NCBI RefSeq assembly: GCF_010725725.1
Contig: NZ_AP022599.1
Location: 1,984,001-2,048,000 of the forward strand
Origin: Mycolicibacterium pulveris
GTDB taxonomy: Bacteria > Actinomycetota > Actinomycetes > Mycobacteriales > Mycobacteriaceae
Length of the DNA stretch: 64,000 nucleotides
Direction of reading: 5' to 3'
The stretch's first letter is position 1; each line of letters begins with the position of its first letter. This document shows positions 23,972 through 33,030 of this stretch, piece after piece. The notes beneath the pieces are model-generated. The model saw only the letters and a program-made list of their open reading frames with translations, did not search any database and was not told the DNA's origin. The position numbers were made by a program, and so were the translations under genes.

Positions 23972-26371
23972 TCAGGGGTTCAGCAGCCGTTCGCCGATGA
24001 CCTGCCGCTCACGCAGGGCCGATATCTCGGCCGGCGTCAGGCCAAGCGCCGCGAGCACCTCGTCGTTGTGCTGGCCAAGCGTCGGCGACGCCGAGCGGTG
24101 GTGGCGTGACGGCCCCGGGGTGATCCGAAAGGGCCAGCCGGGGAAGCGTTGTCGGCCCGCGATGCGATGGTCGAGGTCCTCGTAGAATCCCCGCGCGTCG
24201 AGTTGGTCCACGTCGTACATCCGATCGCCCGTCATCAATCGCTGTGCGGGCACACCGCGCTGCAGCAGCGCTTCGGCGAACTCCTCGGCCGTTCGCGTCG
24301 CGACTCCTTCGGCGATCACCTCGTCGAGCTCGTCGTGATGCGCCAACCGGGAATCCGTCGAGGCGAACGTGGGGTCGTCGCGCAGCTCGGGGCGACCGAT
24401 GACCTCGGTGACCGCGGCCCAATCGGTGTCGTCGCGCACTGAGAGGGCGACCCAATCGTCTTCCCCTTGTGCGCGGTAGACGCCCTGTGCGTACTGGCGG
24501 TGCCGGTTGCCCTCGCGTTTGCGCACACGCTTGGTCATCGAGTACTCGATGACGGGTTCGGGCGTCACCGCGGCGCCGACCTCGATCTGCGCCACTTCGA
24601 TCAACTGCCCCTCACCCGTGCGGCGTCGGTGTTCGAGCGCGGCGAGCAATGCCACCGTCGCGTGCACGCCCGCGATCGGATCGGCCGGGCCCTGCAGATT
24701 GCACGGCGGACCGTCGGCATATCCGGTGACCGCCGACATCCCGGCCAGCTGTTCGATATTCAAGGCCCAGCCGACGTAATCACGCCACGGGCCATCCAGG
24801 CCGAAGCCGGGCATGCGGACCATGACCACCCCGGGGTTGACCTTCGTCAGCGAGTCGTAGTCCAACCCGAACTGTTCGACCACCCGGGGCGAGAAGTTCT
24901 CGACCACCACGTCGGCATCGGCCGCCAGCCGCAGCGCCAACTCCCGGCCGGTGTCGCTGCTGAGGTCGAGCGTGACGTCGCGCTTGTTGAGGTTGGTGCC
25001 CTGCCACAACGGCCCGATCTCGTACCAGTCATCGCTGCTGCGCAGCAGAGAGCCCGAGTAGCGATGCCCGTCGGGACGCTGGATCGACTCGACCTTGATC
25101 ACGTCGGCGCCGAACGCGCCGAGGTAGCACGTGAGATAGGCGCCGGCCCAGAATGTGCTGAGGTCGAACACCTTCAGGCCCGCGAACGGGTTCGCCGCGT
25201 CGGCTGGCCCGTCGCCCAGAAACCCCGCGTCGCGCTGTCCGCGGGCCGTCCACTGCACGGTGTCAGCCGCGCCGAAAACCGGTGCCCGCCCCGGCGCAGG
25301 CACCGGCGTCTTCGACAGACGGAACGGCGCGCCGGGCCGCGTGAAGCGCGCACCTTCGGGGCCCGCCTCGACGAAGAAGCCGCGCTCGCGGTACTGCGGG
25401 CAGTCCAGGATCGAGGATCCGTCGTTGATCGGAGCGGCCGGAATCCGCATCGCCTGGCTGAGTTCCACCAGGTCGGCCACCGACATCGAGTCCAGCCAGG
25501 GCTGTGCCTTCGCGAAGAACTCGTCACGCTCCGGACCGCCCAGCATGATGGCGAGTTGATGTTCGCCGAACTCCGGCAACCCCATCATCGCGCACACGTC
25601 CAGCCAGTGCTGTCCGGTCAGGCAGTTGATTCCGATCCAGCCGTCGGCGGCCCGCACGATACCGAGCATCGGCGCGGCCTTCGAATTCGTCGGTAACCCC
25701 ATGCTTTTCAGCCGCTCAGCAAGCAACATCGGATACGGCAAGGTGCTCAACAGCGATTCGTATGCAGAGACGTCGGCTTCCACCACCCGGTCCTGTTCGG
25801 CGCTGGAGACACGCAGCGCGGTCAGCGCCGCGAGCGCCGCGTATCCTCCCACGATGTACTCGGGTATGCGCGCGCCGGCTTGCACCGGCGGTCGGCCGAA
25901 CTCACGGATGTTGACCCATCCCGACGCCGCCTGCAGCGTCAGCGGTGTCGACGGTTGTCCTCGCCGCGGGCCGTCCTGGCCGTAGTCGGAGATCCTGACG
26001 ACGACGAGGCCGGGGTTGCGCTGTTGCAGGGCTTCACGGTCGAGTCCCCATTCAAACCGGTCGGCCGACCCGGCAGGAAGATCCTCGACCAGCACGTCGG
26101 CCTGCGCGATCAGCTCGTGCGCTCGCGTCAGTCCGGACGACGTTTCGAGATCGATTGTCAAACCGCGCTTTCCAGCGTTCAGGTATTCGTAGAGCCCGCC
26201 GTGCTTCGGTACACCGTCACGGAACGGACCCCAACTGCGTAGCGGATCACCCTGCGGCGGCTCGATCTTGCACACCTCGGCACCGAGGTCGCTCAGCAGC
26301 TTGGTGCAATACGGTGCCGCGATCTCGCTACCCAGCTCGACGACCCGTAGCCCCGCCAGCGCCGAACTCAC
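23972..26371 (-). CDS. Fused double CoA-transferase, family III (CaiB/BaiF)
   Basis: A 799-residue protein made of two complete class III CoA-transferase domains. Domain 1 (about 1-390) opens ALAGLRVVELGSEIAAPYC and keeps the catalytic-type Asp in EADVSAYES. Domain 2 (about 392-799) opens FAGLKVFDLSTFWAGAYLTC, but the matching motif is LIEVAQIEVG, with Glu for Asp. One active and one altered half are therefore possible. The family moves CoA between carboxylic acids without ATP. Single-domain members are about 400 residues; two normally interlock as a dimer, which the fusion may mimic. GTG start overlaps the upstream aldehyde dehydrogenase stop. Confidence 0.88.
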   Translation of the reverse strand: MSSALAGLRVVELGSEIAAPYCTKLLSDLGAEVCKIEPPQGDPLRSWGPFRDGVPKHGGLYEYLNAGKRGLTIDLETSSGLTRAHELIAQADVLVEDLPAGSADRFEWGLDREALQQRNPGLVVVRISDYGQDGPRRGQPSTPLTLQAASGWVNIREFGRPPVQAGARIPEYIVGGYAALAALTALRVSSAEQDRVVEADVSAYESLLSTLPYPMLLAERLKSMGLPTNSKAAPMLGIVRAADGWIGINCLTGQHWLDVCAMMGLPEFGEHQLAIMLGGPERDEFFAKAQPWLDSMSVADLVELSQAMRIPAAPINDGSSILDCPQYRERGFFVEAGPEGARFTRPGAPFRLSKTPVPAPGRAPVFGAADTVQWTARGQRDAGFLGDGPADAANPFAGLKVFDLSTFWAGAYLTCYLGAFGADVIKVESIQRPDGHRYSGSLLRSSDDWYEIGPLWQGTNLNKRDVTLDLSSDTGRELALRLAADADVVVENFSPRVVEQFGLDYDSLTKVNPGVVMVRMPGFGLDGPWRDYVGWALNIEQLAGMSAVTGYADGPPCNLQGPADPIAGVHATVALLAALEHRRRTGEGQLIEVAQIEVGAAVTPEPVIEYSMTKRVRKREGNRHRQYAQGVYRAQGEDDWVALSVRDDTDWAAVTEVIGRPELRDDPTFASTDSRLAHHDELDEVIAEGVATRTAEEFAEALLQRGVPAQRLMTGDRMYDVDQLDARGFYEDLDHRIAGRQRFPGWPFRITPGPSRHHRSASPTLGQHNDEVLAALGLTPAEISALRERQVIGERLLNP

Positions 26372-27825
26372 GCCGGAACCCCGATTGCCTTGGGCTCCAT
26401 ATAGGCCCGCAAGCCCATCACCCCGCCCTCGCGCCCGATGCCGCTCTGTTTGAAGCCGCCGAAGGGCGCGTCACCGGGAATGGTGCCGTTGATCGACACC
26501 TGCCCGGTCCTGATGCGCCGCGCGACCCCGAGCGCCCGATCGACATCGGTACCCCACACCGCTCCGCCGAGACCGTAGGCGGAGTCGTTGGCGATGGCCA
26601 CGGCCTCGTCGTCGCCACGGTAGCGCAGCACCGTCAGCACCGGACCGAAGACCTCCTCCTGCGCGATGTAGGAGTCGGCGCTGGTGTCGGTCAGGATTGT
26701 CGGCTCGAAATAGCTTCCACCCGATGGGCTTTCGTGACGCACACCGCCGGTGACCACCTTTGCGCCGTCGGATTCGGCGCGCCGGACGAACCCCTCGACA
26801 CGCTCCAGATGCTGCCTGGTGATCAGCGGTCCCATCGTCACCCCGTCGTCGGTGGGGTCGCCGACCGTCACCGCGCGCGCGAGCTCGGCGAGCCGGTCGA
26901 CGACCTCGTCGTGCAGCGCGTCGGGCACCACCAGCCGGCTGTTGAGGATGCACGCCTGCCCCGCGTGCAGCGTGCATCCCTCGAACAGCAGCCGCTCGAG
27001 CAGCTCGTCGGTGAGCTCCACATCGTCGAGCAGCACGCAGGCCGACTTGCCACCGCATTCCAGCAGGATCCGCTTCATCGTTGTCGCCGCGCCGGCCATC
27101 ACGTCGCGACCGACCGACGAGCTACCGGTGAAGCTCACCATGTCCACGCGTGGGTCGAGGGTCAGCATCCTGCTGGCGTCAAGCCCGGTCGGGGTGACGA
27201 CGTTCACGACGCCGGGGGGAATGTCGGTGTCCTCCAGGATGATTCGCGCAAGCGCCAGGCCGGCCAGCGGCGTGAGAGGCGAAGGCTTGAGGACGAGGGT
27301 GTTGCCCGCGGCCAGCGCTGCGCCCAGCTTCATCACGTTGAGGGTGTGCGGGAAGTTCCAGGGTGTCATGGCCGCGACGACGCCAAGGGGCTCGTAGCGC
27401 AACAGCGTCGTGCCCGCCGCGCCCCATGCGTCCATGGGCGCTTCGGCCGGCTCGAGCGCGAGTTCGGCGGCGTGGCCGACCATGAAGGCGGGCCCGTCGA
27501 CGTGGATCAGTCGTTCGTTTGCTGTGCATCCCCATTCGGTCTGGGCCAGCGCGTAGATCTCGTCGCCGCGGGCGAGCAGCGCATCGCTCAACTGCCGCAA
27601 ACAGCGCGCCCGTTCCTCCGGCGCCGCCGTTGCCCACGGGCCGCTGTCGAAAGCGGTCCGCGCGGCGGCGATGGCCTGTTCGACCTGTGCGGTGCCGGCG
27701 TCCGGCGCGGCCGCGATGACCGTCTCGGTGGCTGGATTCGTCACGTCGTACCGGCCGCTGTCCGGCGCCACCCAACCGCCATCGATGAACAGGTCATAGC
27801 TGTCGACAAGGCTGGACGCGGCCAT
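26368..27825 (-). CDS. Aldehyde dehydrogenase
   Basis: A 485-residue NAD(P)-dependent aldehyde dehydrogenase. MTPWNFPHTLNVMKLGAAL, FTGSSSVGRDVMAGA, the Glu in LLECGGKSA and the catalytic Cys in HAGQACILNSRL are all present, as is FGGFKQSGIGREGG. It would turn an aldehyde into an acid, which the fused CoA-transferase encoded next could then convert to a thioester; the two genes overlap by 4 bases. It is divergent from the P450 of the igr-like operon over a 236-base gap. Confidence 0.9.
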   Translation of the reverse strand: MAASSLVDSYDLFIDGGWVAPDSGRYDVTNPATETVIAAAPDAGTAQVEQAIAAARTAFDSGPWATAAPEERARCLRQLSDALLARGDEIYALAQTEWGCTANERLIHVDGPAFMVGHAAELALEPAEAPMDAWGAAGTTLLRYEPLGVVAAMTPWNFPHTLNVMKLGAALAAGNTLVLKPSPLTPLAGLALARIILEDTDIPPGVVNVVTPTGLDASRMLTLDPRVDMVSFTGSSSVGRDVMAGAATTMKRILLECGGKSACVLLDDVELTDELLERLLFEGCTLHAGQACILNSRLVVPDALHDEVVDRLAELARAVTVGDPTDDGVTMGPLITRQHLERVEGFVRRAESDGAKVVTGGVRHESPSGGSYFEPTILTDTSADSYIAQEEVFGPVLTVLRYRGDDEAVAIANDSAYGLGGAVWGTDVDRALGVARRIRTGQVSINGTIPGDAPFGGFKQSGIGREGGVMGLRAYMEPKAIGVPA

Positions 27826-28008
27826 CAGATCACTGGACCTTCCCGGTTCTCCGCCTGATGGTGACCACCGTCCCAGTCAGGCACACGCTGTCCGACATCA
27901 GTGACATGTGTGTACACCGCTTCATGGTGGCTCGTCAACGAACACGCGTATTTTCCTGGCAGAATGCCGATTGACAGCGTGTCGCCCATAGAGTAGACAC
28001 AGAACAGC

Positions 28009-28040
28009 CGGACATTGCAGCGCGATGTGTCCGATGTCCG
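28009..28040. promoter_or_regulatory. Inverted repeat in the divergent promoter region before the igr-like operon
   Basis: CGGACAT (28009-28015) and ATGTCCG (28034-28040) form a 7-base inverted repeat 22-53 bases before the P450 start. No good GAGAA-N6-TTCTC copy was found in this 236-base gap, nor a KstR-type AACnnGTT site. The remaining gap contains a GTGTACAC stretch near 27910 and no ORF. Confidence 0.3.
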
Positions 28041-28061
28041 ATTCGTCGAGGAGAGCCCGCG

Positions 28062-29276
28062 GTGCCCACAGAATCCACGTCCCGACCCACCTCCGCCCAC
28101 CCGCTGCACTCCCCCGACTTCTACGCGGGCGACCCGTATCCGGCTTATCGCGAACTGCGCAACAGCGCACCGGTGGTGTGGAACGACGTCACCGACTTCT
28201 GGGCGTTGACGAAGTACGAGGACGTGCGGTTCGTTTCCGGTCATCCCCTGCTGTTCTCGTCGACTCACGGCATCACCATTCCGGATCCCAGCCAGCCCGA
28301 ACCCGTCCAGGAAGGCAACCTGATCTTCACGGACCCGCCCCGGCACCGGCAGCTGCGCAAGCTCATCAACGCCGGGTTCACCCGCCGCCAGGTGTCGTTG
28401 CTGGAACCCAAGATCCGCAACATCGTCAACGGCATCGTCGGCGGCATCGACCCCTCCCGGGAGTACGAGTTCGCCGAGGAGATCGCCGCACCCCTGCCCA
28501 CCAGGATGATCGCCGAGATGCTCGGCGCCCCGCCCGAGGACTGGGAGAAGTTCCGCACCTGGTCGGACGCGGCCGTCGGCACCGCGGACCCCGACATCGA
28601 GATGAATCACCTCGTCGCACTCGGCGAGCTCTACGCGTACTTCACCGAGCTGATCGACGCCCGGCGCTCCGGCAAGGTCTCCGGGCAGGACGATCTGCTG
28701 AGCATCCTGGCCGCCGCCGAGGTCGACGGGGAGCGCCTCAGCGACGCCGATCTGCTCAACTTCTCGTTCCTGCTTCTGGTGGCGGGTAACGAGACCACCC
28801 GCAACCTCATCGCGCTGGGCACGGTGGCGCTGCTGCAGCATCCCGACCAGTTCGCGCTGCTTCGTTCGGATCCGTCACTGCTGACGTGCGCGGTCGAGGA
28901 GATGTTGCGATTCACCAGCCCGGTGACGCACATGGCGCGCAGGGCCACCGAAGATGTCGAAATCCGCGGACAGAAGATCATCGCCGGTGACACGGTGGTG
29001 ATGTTGTACGGCTCGGCTAACCGGGACGAGGAGATCTTCGGCCCCACCAGCGAGGAGTTCGACATCACCCGGAACCCCAACCCGCACATCGCCTTCGGTG
29101 CCGGTGAACATGCCTGCCTCGGTGCTCAGCTGGCGCGACTGGAGGCCCGGATCATGTTCGAGGTCCTCCTCGGTACCTACCCGAGCATCGAGCTGACCGG
29201 CGACGTGACGCGCCTGCGCGCGACGATGGTGCCGGGCGTCAAACGCATGCCGGTGCGCTTGGGGGCGAGCCGCTGA
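28062..29276 (+). CDS. Cytochrome P450, CYP125/CYP142 clan
   Basis: A 404-residue P450. The I-helix LLVAGNETTRNL, the ExxR in EEMLRFTSPV and the haem loop FGAGEHACLGAQLAR with the Cys ligand are complete. The overall sequence (HRQLRKLINAGFTRRQV, DPSLLTCAVEEMLR, FDITRNPNPHIAFG) resembles mycobacterial CYP142/CYP125, which oxidise the terminal methyl group of sterol side chains. GTG at 28062 follows GAGGAGAG. It shares one base with the next gene (TGATG). Position at the head of an igr-like operon supports omega-oxidation of an isoprenoid-type chain; the substrate itself is inference. Confidence 0.9.
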   Translation: MPTESTSRPTSAHPLHSPDFYAGDPYPAYRELRNSAPVVWNDVTDFWALTKYEDVRFVSGHPLLFSSTHGITIPDPSQPEPVQEGNLIFTDPPRHRQLRKLINAGFTRRQVSLLEPKIRNIVNGIVGGIDPSREYEFAEEIAAPLPTRMIAEMLGAPPEDWEKFRTWSDAAVGTADPDIEMNHLVALGELYAYFTELIDARRSGKVSGQDDLLSILAAAEVDGERLSDADLLNFSFLLLVAGNETTRNLIALGTVALLQHPDQFALLRSDPSLLTCAVEEMLRFTSPVTHMARRATEDVEIRGQKIIAGDTVVMLYGSANRDEEIFGPTSEEFDITRNPNPHIAFGAGEHACLGAQLARLEARIMFEVLLGTYPSIELTGDVTRLRATMVPGVKRMPVRLGASR

Positions 29277-30457
29277 TGGATTTCGACTACACACCCGAAC
29301 AGGAGCGACTCCGAGAAGAGTTCCGGGAGCGGCTGGCGGCCGTGATGACCCCGGAGCGGCGCGCAGCGGTCGCAGGCCGGATGGAAGGCGGCGACGCGGT
29401 GCGGGAGTGCAGGCGGGCGCTGGGCGAAGCCGGCCTGCTCGGCGTCGCGTGGCCGGTGGAGTACGGCGGCCGCGGGCTGACCGCGCTGGAGCAGTACATC
29501 TTCAACGAAGAGGCGCGCCGGGTGAACGCACCGTTGCCGATGATCACGCTCAACACCGTCGGCCCCACCCTGATCCAATACGGCACCGAGGAGCAGAAGC
29601 AGAAGTTCCTGCCCGCGATCCTTCAGGGCACCGTCGACTTCGCGATCGGCTACTCCGAACCCGGCGCGGGCAGCGACCTGGCGTCGTTGCGCACCACTGC
29701 GGTCCGCGACGGTGATGACTTCGTCATCAACGGCTCCAAGATGTTCACCAGCGGAGCGGAATTCGCCGACTACATCTGGTTGGCGGCACGCACCGACCCA
29801 GAAGCCAAGAAACACAAGGGCATCACGGTGTTCATCGTGCCAACCGACTCGCCGGGCTTCTCCTGGAAGCCGCTACACACCATGCCCGGTGTGTCGACCT
29901 ACTACACGTTCTACGACGACGTGCGGGTACCCGAGAGCGCCATCGTGCTCGGCGAGAACCAAGGCTGGAAGCTGGTGACCAACCAGCTGAACCTCGAACG
30001 CGCCGCGCTGGGCAATCTCGGCGCGCTCGAGCCGCTGTTCGCCAAGACCCTGGAATGGGCGAGGACCACACCGCTGGACGATGGACGCGTGATCGACCAG
30101 CCATGGGTCCAGCAGGCGCTCGCCCGCGTCGAGGCGCAGGTCGCCGCCTACCGACTGCTCAACCTGCGGGTCAACACGAGCATGAGCTCCGGCGCGCTCG
30201 GCATGGGAGAAGCCTCCGCGGCAAAGGTTTTCGGCACCGAACTCACCCAGCAGGTGGCCCGCGAGCTGCTCGACGTCGTCGGGCAGGCCGGTACACGTAA
30301 GGGTTCCGACGCGCCGCTGAGGGGCGAGCTCGAGAGCGCCTACCGGCTGGCCGTCATCAACACCTTCGGCGGGGGCGCGAACGAACTGCAACGCGACATC
30401 ATCGCCATGGCCGGCCTCGGAATGCCGCGGGCACCCCGTGACATGCGAGCGTCCTGA
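29276..30457 (+). CDS. Acyl-CoA dehydrogenase, FadE29 (ChsE2)-like
   Basis: A 393-residue acyl-CoA dehydrogenase that lines up with M. tuberculosis FadE29: EYGGRGLTALEQYIFNEEA, VGPTLIQYGTEEQKQKFLPAIL, FAIGYSEPGAGSDLASLRTT and an ending TFGGGANELQRDIIA. FadE29 pairs with FadE28 to dehydrogenate the three-carbon side chain of a steroid CoA. Here the FadE28-like partner is encoded two genes further on (31460) instead of directly before. The ATG overlaps the P450 stop by one base. Confidence 0.9.
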   Translation: MDFDYTPEQERLREEFRERLAAVMTPERRAAVAGRMEGGDAVRECRRALGEAGLLGVAWPVEYGGRGLTALEQYIFNEEARRVNAPLPMITLNTVGPTLIQYGTEEQKQKFLPAILQGTVDFAIGYSEPGAGSDLASLRTTAVRDGDDFVINGSKMFTSGAEFADYIWLAARTDPEAKKHKGITVFIVPTDSPGFSWKPLHTMPGVSTYYTFYDDVRVPESAIVLGENQGWKLVTNQLNLERAALGNLGALEPLFAKTLEWARTTPLDDGRVIDQPWVQQALARVEAQVAAYRLLNLRVNTSMSSGALGMGEASAAKVFGTELTQQVARELLDVVGQAGTRKGSDAPLRGELESAYRLAVINTFGGGANELQRDIIAMAGLGMPRAPRDMRAS

Positions 30458-30474
30458 AAGGAATCCCAGCAGCA

Positions 30475-31029
30475 GTGACCGACACAGCCAAAGACGACTT
30501 GCGTGAACGCCTCGACGCACTCATCGGCAAGCCCACCGACGGCGTGGGCAAGCCCGTGCACGCGCCGGATCCGGTGAACACGGCGATGATCCGGCACTGG
30601 GCGTACGCCATCGGCGACATGAACCCGGCCTACCTCGATCCCGAGTTCGCCGAGAACTCGCGCTACGGCGCGATCGTTTCGCCGCCGGTGATGCTGCAGA
30701 GCTGGACGATGCCGCCGCCGAAGCTGGAGGGCATTCACGAGCGCGGCGGTGTGCCGATCGAGATGAAGGGCGAAAATCCCCTGCAGTTCCTCTCCGACGC
30801 CGGCTACACCGGCATCATCGCGACCAACTCCGAGTTCGAGATCGAGCGGTATCCCCGCGTCGGCGACCAGATCACGTCAGAGACGGTCTTCGAGTCGATC
30901 TCGGATGAGAAGAAGACGGCCATGGGTAACGGTTTCTTCGTCACGTGGGTCACCACCTACCGCGATCAGGACGGCGAGGTCATCGGACGCCAATGGTTCC
31001 GGACCCTGCGATTCAAGACGGGAAACTGA
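30475..31029 (+). CDS. MaoC-like dehydratase, ChsH2 N-terminal-domain-like
   Basis: A 184-residue hot-dog protein corresponding to the first half of ChsH2, the hydratase and aldolase-partner protein of the igr pathway. The signature IRHWAYAIGDMNPAYLDPEFA and IVSPPVML are present, with the Asp and Asn-Pro of the FAS1-like dehydratases. It should hydrate the enoyl-CoA made by the FadE pair, together with the ChsH1-like protein at 32578. The GTG start at 30475 comes after GAAAGGAATCC. Its TGA (31027-31029) is followed directly by the ATG of the DUF35 gene in the same frame, so one stop codon is all that splits a ChsH2-like protein. Confidence 0.88.
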   Translation: MTDTAKDDLRERLDALIGKPTDGVGKPVHAPDPVNTAMIRHWAYAIGDMNPAYLDPEFAENSRYGAIVSPPVMLQSWTMPPPKLEGIHERGGVPIEMKGENPLQFLSDAGYTGIIATNSEFEIERYPRVGDQITSETVFESISDEKKTAMGNGFFVTWVTTYRDQDGEVIGRQWFRTLRFKTGN

Positions 31030-31443
31030 ATGGCCAGCAGACTCGCCCCCTCGATCAGCCCGGACACGGAATTCTTCTGGTCGGGACTCAAAGAGCACGA
31101 GCTACGGATCCAGCGCTGCACGGACTGCAAGACGTTGCGGGTACCGCCCCGCCCGATGTGCGGCAGCTGCCAGTCGCTGAACTGGGACTACGTGGTGTCC
31201 AGCGGGCGCGGCACGGTCTACAGCTTCGTGATGCCGAAATACCCGCCCCTGCCGTTCCTCGAATACCCCTATGTCGTCGCGCTCATCGAGCTCGACGAGG
31301 GGGTGCGCATCGTGTCGAACCTCTGCGACATCGAACCGGAGGCGATCGAGGTCGGAATGGCCGTGGAGGTCTTCTATGAGACCTTCGAGGCCCTGCCGAG
31401 CGGGGACGAGCTGGTGTTGCATCAGTTCCGGCCGGCCCGCTGA
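31030..31443 (+). CDS. DUF35 zinc-ribbon/OB-fold protein, ChsH2 C-terminal-domain-like
   Basis: A 137-residue protein with the rubredoxin-like zinc ribbon C-T-D-C and C-G-S-C (about residues 30-47), then an OB-fold (GRGTVYSFVMPKYPPLPFLE, PYVVALIELDEGVRIVSN). DUF35 domains bind thiolase-fold partners; in M. tuberculosis this domain is fused to ChsH2 and docks to Ltp2 to form the retro-aldolase. Here it is a separate ORF starting on the base after the MaoC stop, in frame. It is expected to complex with the Ltp2-like protein at 33027. Confidence 0.9.
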   Translation: MASRLAPSISPDTEFFWSGLKEHELRIQRCTDCKTLRVPPRPMCGSCQSLNWDYVVSSGRGTVYSFVMPKYPPLPFLEYPYVVALIELDEGVRIVSNLCDIEPEAIEVGMAVEVFYETFEALPSGDELVLHQFRPAR

Positions 31444-31459
31444 GTAAAGGGAACAGTCA

Positions 31460-32581
31460 ATGGATTTCACCTTCACCGATGAGCAGGAGACCGTCGCCAA
31501 GGTGGCCCGACAGCTGTTCGAGCACCGTGCCACACCAGAGCATCTGACCGAGCTCGAGGCGGACGAGGTCCGCTACGACGCCGCGCTGTGGTCCGAGCTG
31601 GCGGCGGCCGACCTGCTAGGGATCGCGCTGCCCGAGTCCGTCGGCGGAACCGGCGGCGGGTTCCTGGAGCTGGGCGTGCTGCTCAGCGAGGTCGGGTACA
31701 GCGTCGCGCCGGTTCCGGTGTACGCGACGCTCGTCCTCGGCGCGGACGCCATTGCCCGACACGGTGATTCGGATCTGCAGAAACGCTATCTACCCGGCGT
31801 TGTCGACGGCGGTACCCTGTTGACCGCGGCCCTGGCCGAACCGGGAAGCTCCGATCCGACCGCACCGCGCACCACCGCACGGCCCGACGGTGACGTCTGG
31901 CGGCTGACCGGCACCAAAGAGTTGGTGCCGGCCGCCCAACTCGCCGCGGCCATCGTCGTCTCGGCCAGGACAAAGGACGGCCCGGGGTTGTTCGTCGTCG
32001 AAACCGGTGACGGGGTGCGGGTGATGCCCGCGACGACCACCAACGGCGAACCGTTCGCCGACGTCGAGCTGACGGACGCCGTCGGGCGGCGGCTCAGCGA
32101 AAACGCTGAAGGCGACATCGGCACTGGCATTGTCGAAGCGCTGTACACCAGGGCGCTGGTCGGTCTGTGCGCGATGCAGATCGGCGTGACCGAGCGGGCG
32201 CTGAAACTGGCCGCCTCCTACACCAGCGAGCGCGAACAGTTCGGGCGCCCCATCGGATCGTTCCAGGCTGTCCAACAACGTCTGGCCGACGCGTTCATCG
32301 ACACCGAAGCGATCCGTTGGACCACCTGGCACGCGGCATGGCTGATCGCCGAGGGACGACCCGCCGAGCGGGAGGCGGCGATCGCCAAGTTCTGGGCCGC
32401 CGAAGCCGGGGCGCGCGTCACCGCGTCGGCCCAGCAGGTGCACGGCGGCATGGGCATCGACGTGACCTACCCCTTGTCCCGATACTTCCTGTGGGCCAAG
32501 CAGATTGAACTCGCACTCGGATCTGCTTCCCAGCAGTTGGCTCGGCTCGGCAGAACGTACGCGGAAGGACTGACCCCATGA
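31460..32581 (+). CDS. Acyl-CoA dehydrogenase, FadE28 (ChsE1)-like
   Basis: A 373-residue acyl-CoA dehydrogenase-fold chain resembling FadE28: EREQFGRPIGSFQAVQQRLADAFI and a C-terminal VHGGMGIDVTYPLSRYFLWAK, the GMGxDVTYP form of FadE28. It should form the alpha2-beta2 partner of the FadE29-like protein at 29276. ATG 31460 follows AAAGGGAACA. The stop overlaps the next ATG by four bases. In M. tuberculosis fadE28 and fadE29 are adjacent; here the ChsH2-like pair is inserted between them. Confidence 0.9.
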   Translation: MDFTFTDEQETVAKVARQLFEHRATPEHLTELEADEVRYDAALWSELAAADLLGIALPESVGGTGGGFLELGVLLSEVGYSVAPVPVYATLVLGADAIARHGDSDLQKRYLPGVVDGGTLLTAALAEPGSSDPTAPRTTARPDGDVWRLTGTKELVPAAQLAAAIVVSARTKDGPGLFVVETGDGVRVMPATTTNGEPFADVELTDAVGRRLSENAEGDIGTGIVEALYTRALVGLCAMQIGVTERALKLAASYTSEREQFGRPIGSFQAVQQRLADAFIDTEAIRWTTWHAAWLIAEGRPAEREAAIAKFWAAEAGARVTASAQQVHGGMGIDVTYPLSRYFLWAKQIELALGSASQQLARLGRTYAEGLTP

Positions 32582-33030
32582 CCTCTACTCTCAACCGCAC
32601 CACCACGCTGGCGTGGAAGGACGTCAGCGTCGGCGACGAGGTGACGCCGATGGAAATCCCCGTCACCACCACGCTGATCGTGGCCGGCGCCATCGCTTCC
32701 CGCGACTACATGCCGGTGCACCACGACCGCGACTTCGCCAACTCCCAAGGGTCCAAGGACATCTTCCTCAACATCCTGACCACCAACGGGCTGTGTGTCA
32801 GGTTCCTGCACGACTGGGCGGGACCCGAGGCCATGGTCAAGAAGCTGTCCATCCGACTCGGGGTGCCCGCCTATCCGAACGACTCGCTGCGGTTCGAGGG
32901 CAGCGTGACCGGCAAGTCGTCGGCCAACGGCGAAGGCTTTGTCGAGGTCGCCTTCAAGGGCACCAACAGCCTCGGCGATCACGTCACCGGCACCGCGGTG
33001 CTCAGTCTGCTCGACGGGGTCGAGGCATGA
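32578..33030 (+). CDS. MaoC-like protein, ChsH1-like
   Basis: A 150-residue hot-dog protein matching ChsH1, the partner of ChsH2. The segment IASRDYMPVHHDRDFANSQG followed by DIFLNILTTNGL and HDWAGPEAM is characteristic. ChsH1-ChsH2 form a heterotetrameric enoyl-CoA hydratase for the steroid C3 side chain. Start and stop both overlap neighbours by four bases (ATGA), so translation is coupled from the FadE28-like gene through to the aldolase. Confidence 0.9.
   Translation: MTSTLNRTTTLAWKDVSVGDEVTPMEIPVTTTLIVAGAIASRDYMPVHHDRDFANSQGSKDIFLNILTTNGLCVRFLHDWAGPEAMVKKLSIRLGVPAYPNDSLRFEGSVTGKSSANGEGFVEVAFKGTNSLGDHVTGTAVLSLLDGVEA

Noticed and set aside
28009..28040. KstR-type operator before the igr-like operon
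   Set aside because: No AAC-N2-GTT core was found; only an unrelated CGGACAT/ATGTCCG repeat is present, so a link to the cholesterol regulator cannot be claimed.
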